The notes beneath the pieces were generated by a model. The model saw nothing but the letters and a program-made list of their open reading frames with translations. It had not been told where the DNA came from and ran no database searches. From Candidatus Omnitrophota bacterium (GTDB lineage: Bacteria > Omnitrophota > Gorgyraeia > Gygaellales > Profunditerraquicolaceae), in NCBI GenBank assembly GCA_028713875.1, contig JAQTNM010000101.1, positions 1 through 5,795 of the forward strand: a stretch of 5,795 nt of DNA, read 5' to 3'. The position numbers and the translations under genes are program-made. Of this stretch, positions 1 through 5,698 are shown one piece after another (the stretch's first letter is position 1; every line of letters begins with the position of its first letter).

Positions 1-730
1 TAAATGCCTGGCTGTCAAAAACGTGCATATAGCTATTGAAGATAACAAGCCGGAGGCGATAAAAGCATTTGAGCGTGCATTGAGAAACGCCGATTACAAA
101 ATATGCATTTTAAAGTCCGACTACCCGCAGGGTGGAGAAAAGCAGCTCATAAAAAACGTATTGAAGAAAGAAGTCCCTTCGGGCAAGCTTCCTTTTGAAG
201 TGGGTGCGGTCGTGCAAAATGTGGCTACGGTATTCGCCATCTATGAAGCGGTATATTTGCACAAACCTTTATACGAACGGGTGATCACTGTTACAGGCAG
301 CTGCCTGACTAATCCCAGGAACCTCCGGGTACGTATAGGCACGACTTTAAGGGATATCATTGAATATTGCGGCCCGTTGAAAGAGGAGCCGGCCAAGATA
401 CTCATCGGCGGACCGATGATGGGCATTAGCCAGTTCACGGATGTAGTGCCGGTGATAAAAACTACTACCGGTATCATTCTTATGAATGATGAAGAAGCGA
501 AAGAAAGGCAGGAATTGAACTGCATACGCTGCGGCGCCTGCGTAAGGAATTGCCCGTCCGGGCTTATGCCCTGCCTGATCAATCTGGCTTCAGAGAAGGA
601 GCTATGGTCAGCGGCCGAATATTACGGAGCGCTTGACTGCATTGAATGCGGGTGCTGTAATTATGTCTGTCCGGCAGACAGGAACATGGTCCAATCAATA
701 AAAAGAGCAAAAATGGAGATAACAAGATGA
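1..730 (+). CDS. rnfC: Rnf complex subunit RnfC, C-terminal part (5' end outside window)
   Basis: RnfC is the peripheral NAD(H)-binding subunit of the Rnf complex and hands electrons to NAD+ on the cytoplasmic side. The frame is open from base 2, so the gene begins upstream; about 242 codons are visible of a protein usually near 430-450 residues. The fragment starts in the 51-kDa-like nucleotide/flavin domain (HIAIEDNKPEAI is typical), continues through the SLBB-like part (TGSCLTNPRNLRVRIGTT, then GGPMMGIS), and ends with two ferredoxin-type [4Fe-4S] motifs: CIRCGACVRNCP from base 521 and CIECGCCNYVCP from base 638. All eight cluster cysteines are present. The stop overlaps the rnfG start (ATGA at 727-730), so the two are probably translationally coupled. 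A GTG at base 23 gives an apparent start but lies inside conserved sequence and is not the real one. Confidence 0.96.
   Translation, partial: KCLAVKNVHIAIEDNKPEAIKAFERALRNADYKICILKSDYPQGGEKQLIKNVLKKEVPSGKLPFEVGAVVQNVATVFAIYEAVYLHKPLYERVITVTGSCLTNPRNLRVRIGTTLRDIIEYCGPLKEEPAKILIGGPMMGISQFTDVVPVIKTTTGIILMNDEEAKERQELNCIRCGACVRNCPSGLMPCLINLASEKELWSAAEYYGALDCIECGCCNYVCPADRNMVQSIKRAKMEITR
715..718 (+). promoter_or_regulatory. Ribosome binding site of rnfG
   Basis: GGAG lies 8 bases before the ATG at 727, inside the last codons of rnfC. It supports 727 as the start, ahead of the in-frame ATGs at codons 4 and 5. Confidence 0.6.
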
Positions 731-1251
731 AAGAAATGATGCGTTACGGATTTACGCTGGCAGTTATCTGTGTTATTGCCAGCGGCCTTTTGGCGGCGGT
801 GAATTCTTTAACGCAGCCCAGGATCATCGCCCGGGCCCAGGCAGAGGAAGATGCCGCTTTATCGCAGTTGCTCCCCCGGGCTTCAAGCTTTACTCCGGTA
901 AAATCCGGGGGAGAGGTTATTTATTATAAAGGATACGATAAAGATAATAAATTCCTGGGTGCGGTTTTTAAGGCTTCGGGTAAAGGTTATTCCAGCGTTA
1001 TTGAGACCATGGCCGGATTGACCAAAGATGGCAGGATCACGGCAATAAAGATAGTCAGCCAGAATGAGACCCCGGGCTTAGGTAGTAAGGTCGCCGAGCC
1101 AAATTTTATGTTGCGCTTTAGCGCTAAAGATGTCCGGGAATTAAGCCGGGTTCAGGCGATCACCGGAGCTACCATATCGTCCACGGCAGTGATAAATTCA
1201 GTAGCCGGTAAGGCAAGGGAGATAGAGGAATTGATAAAAAATGAAAGATAA
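727..1251 (+). CDS. rnfG: Rnf complex subunit RnfG (covalent FMN subunit)
   Basis: RnfG is a membrane-anchored subunit with a covalently bound FMN on the outer face of the membrane, and it relays electrons within the Rnf complex. The protein has 174 residues, near the short end for the family. One N-terminal membrane segment spans about residues 7-26, followed by an extracytoplasmic FMN-binding domain. ETPGLGSK (114-121) is a conserved family motif, and TGAT (146-149) is the flavinylation motif, with Thr149 the expected attachment site. The residue four before the motif's Thr is Gln (VQAITGAT), where Asp is common; this is probably harmless. The start overlaps the rnfC stop by 4 bases, and the 3' end overlaps rnfD by 11. 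The gene sits between rnfC and rnfD, whereas most operons have rnfD before rnfG. A flavin transferase (ApbE) would be needed for maturation and is not encoded here. Confidence 0.95.
   Translation: MKEMMRYGFTLAVICVIASGLLAAVNSLTQPRIIARAQAEEDAALSQLLPRASSFTPVKSGGEVIYYKGYDKDNKFLGAVFKASGKGYSSVIETMAGLTKDGRITAIKIVSQNETPGLGSKVAEPNFMLRFSAKDVRELSRVQAITGATISSTAVINSVAGKAREIEELIKNER
1225..1229 (+). promoter_or_regulatory. Ribosome binding site of rnfD
   Basis: GAGGA lies 11 bases before the ATG at 1241, within the rnfG 3' end. It supports the 1241 start and the 11-base overlap between rnfG and rnfD. Confidence 0.55.
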
Positions 1252-2197
1252 GCTGAAAGTTTCGGCTGCTCCGCATCTGCATAAAAAAGGCGAGTCCGTA
1301 AGTAAAATTATGTGGATGGTGGTATTAAGCCTCATACCGGCGGGTGCTGCGGGCGTATTTATATTCGGTCTAAACGCCTTGCGGGTCATTATTTTAGGAG
1401 TAGTTTCGGCAGTCGTCACCGAAGCGCTGCTGCAGCTATTCACTAAAAATAAGATTACTATTCTTGACGGTAGCGCTGTGATTACCGGCTTACTACTGGC
1501 TTATAACCTTCCCGCCGACGTTCCTTTCTGGCTGCCTATTATAGGTTCTTTTTTTTCTATCGCGATAGCTAAACAGGTATTCGGCGGGCTGGGGCAGAAT
1601 ATCTTTAACCCGGCCCTGGCAGGCAGGGTATTTCTCATGGCTTCCTGGCCCAAATATATGACCACCTTCAGCGCCCCTTTCAGTTATGACGCGGTGACCA
1701 GCGCCACGCCTTTAGCTCTTTTAAAAGAGGGCAAGATACTGGAGCACATATCTTATTGGAACCTGTTTTTGGGCAAAAGAGGCGGGTGCATCGGGGAAGT
1801 CTGCATCCTGGCCTTGCTTGCCGGCGCCGCCTTTCTTTTATTAAAAGGATATATCTCCTGGCATATACCCGGCTCATATATACTGACAGTAGGGTTATTT
1901 ACCTACATATTCGGACCCAGAGGTTTCTTTAGCGGAGACTGGCTTTTTCATGTATTATCCGGAGGCTTGATACTGGGCGCTTTTTTCATGGCCACTGATT
2001 ACGTTACTTCACCTTTAACCAGAAGAGGCCATATTGTATTCGGCCTAGGATGCGGCCTGCTTACCGCGGTCATCAGGCTCTGGGGTGGTTATCCCGAAGG
2101 GGTTTCTTACGCTATATTGATGATGAACGCCGCCACTCCTTTGATCGACCGTTACACAAAGACACGGATTTATGGAACTAAATTTAGCAACCCGTAA
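1241..2197 (+). CDS. rnfD: Rnf complex subunit RnfD (membrane FMN subunit)
   Basis: RnfD is a polytopic membrane subunit of the Rnf complex that carries a covalent FMN and belongs to the NqrB/RnfD family. It has 318 residues, the normal length. The N-terminus (KVSAAPHLHKKGESVSKIMWMVV) matches the family start, SxxPH followed by KIMW, which fixes the ATG at 1241. Several hydrophobic membrane segments follow. Conserved blocks are LDGSAVITGLLLAYNLP (75-91), GGLGQNIFNPALAGRVF (115-131), DAVTSATPLALLK (150-162) with Thr156 as the likely FMN-bound residue, ATDYVTSPLT (251-260), and GYPEGVSYAILMMNAATPLID (283-303). An 8-base T run at 1549-1556 does not disturb the frame. A 17-base gap separates the stop from rnfE. 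RnfD works next to RnfG and the RnfA/RnfE pair in electron transfer across the membrane, and is one candidate site for ion coupling. Confidence 0.97.
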   Translation: MKDKLKVSAAPHLHKKGESVSKIMWMVVLSLIPAGAAGVFIFGLNALRVIILGVVSAVVTEALLQLFTKNKITILDGSAVITGLLLAYNLPADVPFWLPIIGSFFSIAIAKQVFGGLGQNIFNPALAGRVFLMASWPKYMTTFSAPFSYDAVTSATPLALLKEGKILEHISYWNLFLGKRGGCIGEVCILALLAGAAFLLLKGYISWHIPGSYILTVGLFTYIFGPRGFFSGDWLFHVLSGGLILGAFFMATDYVTSPLTRRGHIVFGLGCGLLTAVIRLWGGYPEGVSYAILMMNAATPLIDRYTKTRIYGTKFSNP

Positions 2198-2214
2198 ATA
2201 ATAATTGATACGGC

Positions 2215-2808
2215 ATGAAGAAACTGATAAAGGAATTCCTGAAGGGAATTATTAAAGAGAATCCTACGTTTGTGCTGGCTCTGGGTTTATGCCCGACACT
2301 TGCGGTCTCCGTTTCCGTAAGAAACGGCATTGGCATGGGCATTGCGGCCGGTTTTGTTCTCCTTGGTTCCAATGTCATAATCGCCATGATTAAGAATATC
2401 GTGCCGGAAAGGATCAGGATCCCCTGTTACATTGTGGTTATTGCCACCTTCGTCACCATAGCTGAACTGATGCTTAAGGCATACAGCCCTGTTTTAAACC
2501 GGGCTTTGGGAATATATGTGCCACTTATCGTAGTAAACTGTATTATCCTAGGTCGTGCCGAAGCCTATGCTTCAAAAAATTCAGTGATAAACTCCTTATT
2601 TGATGCTTTGGGCATGGGCTTGGGATTTACCCTGGCCTTGATATTGATCTCGGGCATAAGAGAAATCTTGGGTTCAGGCAAGCTCTTTGGCTATACTATT
2701 ATGGGAGGGGTTGAGCCGGCGCTGCTTTTCATTATGCCCTCCGGCGCCCTTTTGGTGATAGGCCTGCTGCTTGGTTTATTTAATCTTTTCAAAAAGGATA
2801 GAGCATGA
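2215..2808 (+). CDS. rnfE: Rnf complex subunit RnfE
   Basis: RnfE is an integral membrane subunit (NqrD/RnfE family, usually six helices) that pairs with RnfA. Structures of Rnf and Nqr complexes show a [2Fe-2S] cluster between the two proteins, bound by two cysteines from each. Here the 197-residue protein has both expected ligands: Cys26 in ENPTFVLALGLCPTLA and Cys109 in YVPLIVVNCIILGRAEA. Other family blocks are RIPCYIVVIATFVTIAE (68-84), GMGLGFTLALILISGIREILGSG (133-155) and the PSGALLVIGLLLG tail. RIP-C-YIVV adds a third cysteine, Cys71. The ATG at 2215 fits the family N-terminus (KEFLKGIIKENP), but no clear Shine-Dalgarno sequence precedes it in the 17-base gap, unlike its neighbours. 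The stop overlaps the rnfA start as ATGA. Confidence 0.97.
   Translation: MKKLIKEFLKGIIKENPTFVLALGLCPTLAVSVSVRNGIGMGIAAGFVLLGSNVIIAMIKNIVPERIRIPCYIVVIATFVTIAELMLKAYSPVLNRALGIYVPLIVVNCIILGRAEAYASKNSVINSLFDALGMGLGFTLALILISGIREILGSGKLFGYTIMGGVEPALLFIMPSGALLVIGLLLGLFNLFKKDRA
2794..2798 (+). promoter_or_regulatory. Ribosome binding site of rnfA
   Basis: AAGGA lies 6 bases before the rnfA ATG at 2805, inside the last codons of rnfE. This is good spacing for a coupled start. Confidence 0.6.
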
Positions 2809-3413
2809 ACTCCGCGCAATTCTTAGCCATATTGATTTCCAATGTTTTTATATATATTGTCATCCTTTCACGGTTCCTGGGGCTCTGTCCTTTTATCGCC
2901 ATATCCAAAGAGACAAAGCCGGCTTTAGCCATGAGTTTTGCGGTCACCTTTGTGATAACCGCCTCTTCCATAATTACGTGGGTTATTTACCGTTTTATGC
3001 TGGCGCCTCTTGGGATGACGTATCTGCGTACCGTATATTTTATACTGGTCATAGCTGCTTTTGTGCAGCTGGTGGAAATGGTCATTAAGAAGATTAGCCC
3101 TGCAACTTACCGTTTTTTCGGGATTTACCTGCCGTTGATTACAACCAACTGCGCGGTGCTGGGAGTTGCGGTGCTCAACATCGATATGTTTTTTGTCAAC
3201 GATAAGGCTGTGCCGGGGAGTTTTTCTTATTCTGTGTTTCAGGGCATAAGCGTAGGCCTGGGTTATACCCTGGCCATGCTTTTGATGTCCGCGATAAGGG
3301 AGAGGCTGGATTTCTGCAATGTGCCTAAATGCCTCAAGGATTTTCCGTTGGCTTTCATTATTGCCTCGATCATGAGCTTAAGCTTTATGGGTTTTAACGG
3401 GTTCAGGTTTTAA
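2805..3413 (+). CDS. rnfA: Rnf complex subunit RnfA
   Basis: RnfA is the second of the two homologous six-helix membrane subunits (NqrE/RnfA family) that face each other with opposite topology and share the intramembrane [2Fe-2S] site. The protein has 202 residues, slightly longer than the usual 190-195. The two cluster cysteines are visible: Cys28 in RFLGLCPFIAIS and Cys116 in YLPLITTNCAVLGVA. Further family blocks are VQLVEMVIKKISPATYRFFGIYLP (87-110) and GISVGLGYTLAMLLMSAIRERLD (147-169), ending in the typical MGFNGFRF tail. Two extra cysteines, Cys171 and Cys176, occur in the DFCNVPKCLKDFP loop, where this family normally has no cysteine ligands; no role is assigned. The start overlaps the rnfE stop by 4 bases, and rnfB follows after only 2 bases. 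Confidence 0.97.
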   Translation: MNSAQFLAILISNVFIYIVILSRFLGLCPFIAISKETKPALAMSFAVTFVITASSIITWVIYRFMLAPLGMTYLRTVYFILVIAAFVQLVEMVIKKISPATYRFFGIYLPLITTNCAVLGVAVLNIDMFFVNDKAVPGSFSYSVFQGISVGLGYTLAMLLMSAIRERLDFCNVPKCLKDFPLAFIIASIMSLSFMGFNGFRF

Positions 3414-3415
3414 CT

Positions 3416-4201
3416 ATGTTTATTCTAATACCGGTCTTGACGTTAGGGCTTTTAGGGTTGCTCTTTGGGGTAATTTTGGCGATCGCCTCAAAAAAACTGA
3501 AGGTCCAGACAGACCCCAGGCTTGAAAAGATACACGGCCTCCTGCCCGGGGCAAACTGCGGCGCCTGCGGAGGGGCAGGGTGTTTTGGTTTTGCCGAAGA
3601 CATATTAAGCGGCAAGCGCAGCATTGACGCCTGCAAGGTCAGCGAGGAGGCTGTCAGAGAGCAGATAGCCAGGCTCCTTGGCCAGACAGTGGAAAAGAAG
3701 GTCAAGAGCATCGCTGCCCTGCATTGCTACGGCGGCAAAAAAGTAGGCGATAAATTTTTATACGAAGGCATAAAGACATGCGTGGCGGCAAACCTGGTTT
3801 TGGGAGGGCAGAAAAACTGCAGGTTCGGCTGCCTTGGTTTCGGAGATTGCGTGCGGGTCTGTCCTTTTGATGCCATCAGTATGTCGGAAGAGGGCATACC
3901 GGCGGTTGATGAGTCCAAGTGCAAGGCCTGTAATAAATGCGTTTTAATCTGCCCTAAGAAATTATTCAGCCTCGTGCCCCAGAAAAACCGGGTTTATGTC
4001 GCCTGTAGTTCCCATGACACAGGCAAGGATACCAGGAGCGTCTGTGCGGTAGGCTGCATTGCCTGCCGTAAATGCGAGCAGGTCTGCCCGGTTGATGCAA
4101 TACATGTTATTGATAATCTGGCGGTAATAGATTATAATAAATGTACTTCCTGCGGGGATTGCGTCCTAGTCTGCCCCATGAAGACGATAAGGAAAAGATG
4201 A
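3416..4201 (+). CDS. rnfB: Rnf complex subunit RnfB (multi-cluster ferredoxin-accepting subunit)
   Basis: RnfB is the membrane-anchored entry point for electrons from reduced ferredoxin. The protein has 261 residues and is of the long type. A single membrane helix (about 3-24) comes first. The Fe-S domain has Cys48, Cys51, Cys56 and Cys73 (GANCGACGGAGC). A linker with Cys104 and Cys122 follows, then CRFGCLGFGDCVRVCP (135-150) and CKACNKCVLICP (169-180). The C-terminal two-cluster ferredoxin module is CIACRKCEQVCP (214-225) and CTSCGDCVLVCP (243-254). This allows about five [4Fe-4S] clusters, as in long RnfB proteins of clostridial type, and separates the operon from Nqr, which lacks such a subunit. 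The ATG at 3416 is 2 bases after rnfA, with a weak AGG 8 bases upstream (3405-3407). The stop overlaps purN (ATGA at 4198-4201). Confidence 0.97.
   Translation: MFILIPVLTLGLLGLLFGVILAIASKKLKVQTDPRLEKIHGLLPGANCGACGGAGCFGFAEDILSGKRSIDACKVSEEAVREQIARLLGQTVEKKVKSIAALHCYGGKKVGDKFLYEGIKTCVAANLVLGGQKNCRFGCLGFGDCVRVCPFDAISMSEEGIPAVDESKCKACNKCVLICPKKLFSLVPQKNRVYVACSSHDTGKDTRSVCAVGCIACRKCEQVCPVDAIHVIDNLAVIDYNKCTSCGDCVLVCPMKTIRKR
4189..4193 (+). promoter_or_regulatory. Ribosome binding site of purN
   Basis: AAGGA lies 4 bases before the ATG at 4198, inside the rnfB 3' end. It helps decide for 4198 rather than the upstream in-frame ATG at 4141, which would add 19 residues with no family match. Confidence 0.55.
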
Positions 4202-4806
4202 CCAACATCGCGGTTTTTGCCTCGGGAAGAGGCACAAATTTTTCGGCAATCGCAAGAGCAGCCAAGAAAGGCAAACTTAAAGCCAACTTAGCTTTATTGG
4301 TCTGCGATAATCCCGATGCGGGGGTTATAGAAAAAGCAAAGCGCTCAGGGGTAAAAGTGGCTCTTGTAAAAAGAGAGGATTTTCCCGCAAAGAGCGATTT
4401 TGAAAATGCGATTATCCGATATCTGGAAGAAAACACCATTGAATTGATCGTCTTGGCCGGTTTTATGCGCATGTTAAGCCCGGAATTCGTCAGCCGCTAC
4501 AGGAATAAGATCATCAATATCCACCCGGCAATACTGCCTTCCTTTAAGGGAGATAAAGGCATCAAGGATGCGTTTGAGTATGGAGTAAAAGTTACCGGGG
4601 TCACCGTGCATTTTGTGGACGAAAAGATGGATCACGGGCCAATAATACTGCAGTCTGCGGTGAAGGTCGAAGATAACGATACCCTTGAGAGTTTAGAAGC
4701 CAAGATCCACAAAACAGAGCATAAGCTTTATCTGCAGGCCATAAAGCTATTCATTGAAGGCAGATTAAAACCGGAAGGCAGGAAGGTCAGGGTCGTCAAT
4801 CCGTAG
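4198..4806 (+). CDS. purN: Phosphoribosylglycinamide formyltransferase, folate dependent (GAR transformylase)
   Basis: PurN transfers the formyl group of 10-formyltetrahydrofolate to glycinamide ribonucleotide, the third step of de novo purine synthesis, in the cytoplasm. The protein has 202 residues, close to the 212 of E. coli PurN. The N-terminal phosphate-binding loop is ASGRGTNFSAI (8-18). VLAGFMRMLSPEFV (85-98) is a strong family signature. The catalytic triad is complete: Asn107 and His109 in INIHPAILPSFKG, and Asp145 in VDEKMDHGPII; these equal E. coli Asn106, His108 and Asp144. The position equal to E. coli His119 is Lys120 here (FKGDKGIKDAF). The start is taken at 4198 because the family begins right at the TNIAVFASG strand; it overlaps the rnfB stop as ATGA, so translation is probably coupled to the rnf operon. 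The 3' end overlaps the convergent lipoprotein gene by 11 bases. Confidence 0.95.
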   Translation: MTNIAVFASGRGTNFSAIARAAKKGKLKANLALLVCDNPDAGVIEKAKRSGVKVALVKREDFPAKSDFENAIIRYLEENTIELIVLAGFMRMLSPEFVSRYRNKIINIHPAILPSFKGDKGIKDAFEYGVKVTGVTVHFVDEKMDHGPIILQSAVKVEDNDTLESLEAKIHKTEHKLYLQAIKLFIEGRLKPEGRKVRVVNP

Positions 4807-5698
4807 CTTTTGAGAGCAGGGCGGCCCGGTTCAAAACAATCGTGTTTTTGGTCTCCAGGTTATCCAATTCCACCGCATCAAAATCCTTGAAATCGTAGGT
4901 TTTTACCGTATAAGCGATAATTTTAATTATCTCTTTATCGATGTCGGCATTTTTACCCACTTCGGGCCGCTGAAATTTTAATTTTATGCGGTGCAGTATC
5001 TGTTCAGTTATAAATTCCTTCATAGTGATATCTTTGTAATCTATGTAATCGCCGTCCTTATCTCCTCTCAACCGCAAATCCACGTTGACATCCTGTATTA
5101 CCCGGTGCTGGTATTCTCCCCAGGAGATGTACTCGTAAGATACTTTTTTTAGATCCAGGTAATAAAATAGTTCTTTCATGAAAAATCCGTTTTTTATATC
5201 CGCGGTGAGCAAACAGTAGAATTTCGGCTCCTGCGTATTGGAGCGGTCAAGGCTGAAGACCACCCGGCGCAGGACTTTCCAGACATCATTATTCTTTTCC
5301 AAAACCGATTTATTATATTTATATTCCTGCGCTTTCTCCTTCTCCTCCACAGTTTTGATCATGTATTCGAATTTCAGGTCGCCGTTTTCCTCCGGGGGCG
5401 ATTCGACGCGTTCTATGGTAAATTTTTCGGTGTATTTTTCCGGCTTGTCGCTTTTTACAAGCAGGTCTTCCACCGGCATGTAGACCCAGAGGGTATCCAC
5501 GACCAGTTTCGCTTTTATGTCCAGGTTATACTCTTTTTTGCTGACATCCTGGATGGATTGGGCAAGATTTTCTATGCTGTAGGTATGAACGGTAGGAGAG
5601 GAAGAGCAGCCCGCCAACAGCAGTAATAGGCTTGTCAGGATGAGGCTATTTAGCGCGGCTCTTGCCGAATTCTTTAAAGATAGCCTCGATTTCATCAT
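4796..5698 (-). CDS. Putative lipoprotein of unknown function
   Basis: I do not recognise the family. The 300-residue product begins with a clear lipoprotein signal peptide: a basic n-region (MMKSRLSLKNSAR), a leucine-rich core and the lipobox LAGC with Cys31, followed by Ser-Ser-Ser, so it is probably exported and lipid-anchored. Residue 2 after the cysteine is not Asp, which in enteric rules would allow outer-membrane sorting. The mature part is rich in charged and aromatic residues, with no further membrane segment and no cysteine apart from one in FYCLLTADIKNG. It looks like alternating strands and helices, with no catalytic motif seen. ATG 5698 or the adjacent ATG 5695 is the likely start; a TTG at 5719 is also in frame. 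The signal peptide requires a start this far upstream, so the gene overlaps the ftsH end by about 50 bases in another frame. It is probably cotranscribed with ftsH. Confidence 0.85.
   Translation of the reverse strand: MMKSRLSLKNSARAALNSLILTSLLLLLAGCSSSPTVHTYSIENLAQSIQDVSKKEYNLDIKAKLVVDTLWVYMPVEDLLVKSDKPEKYTEKFTIERVESPPEENGDLKFEYMIKTVEEKEKAQEYKYNKSVLEKNNDVWKVLRRVVFSLDRSNTQEPKFYCLLTADIKNGFFMKELFYYLDLKKVSYEYISWGEYQHRVIQDVNVDLRLRGDKDGDYIDYKDITMKEFITEQILHRIKLKFQRPEVGKNADIDKEIIKIIAYTVKTYDFKDFDAVELDNLETKNTIVLNRAALLSKATD
5606..5698 (-). other. Signal peptide and lipobox of the lipoprotein
   Basis: Codons 1-31 encode a type II signal peptide with basic start, a hydrophobic stretch of about 12 residues and LAGC. 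The lipidated cysteine is the codon at 5608-5606. Signal peptidase II cleavage before it is predicted from the motif only. Confidence 0.8.

Noticed and set aside
1549..1556. Run of eight T in rnfD as a possible frameshift or slippage site
   Set aside because: The RnfD frame continues through it with conserved motifs on both sides, and no alternative frame product makes sense.
2231..2240. Perfect 10-base palindrome AGGAATTCCT at the start of rnfE
   Set aside because: It is short, has no loop or T run, lies inside conserved codons (KEFL) and is likely to occur by chance.
2771..3088. Open frame of 105 codons on the plus strand overlapping rnfE and rnfA
   Set aside because: It reads rnfA in the wrong frame; the rnfA frame carries all family motifs.
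3490..3496. Run of seven A near the start of rnfB as a programmed frameshift site
   Set aside because: It encodes Ser-Lys-Lys after the membrane helix and the frame runs on to all cluster cysteines; no downstream stimulatory structure was seen.
4141..4197. In-frame ATG at 4141 as an upstream start for purN
   Set aside because: The added 19 residues are the rnfB cluster codons read in another frame and match nothing in PurN; 4198 has a ribosome binding site and fits the family N-terminus.
1..4201. Nqr (Na+-translocating NADH:quinone reductase) instead of Rnf
   Set aside because: The multi-cluster RnfB and the two ferredoxin motifs in RnfC are Rnf features, and there is no NqrF-type subunit.
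4107..4472. Open frame of 121 codons on the minus strand opposite rnfB and purN
   Set aside because: It lies antisense to two well-supported genes and its product has no recognisable motif; it is a shadow frame.
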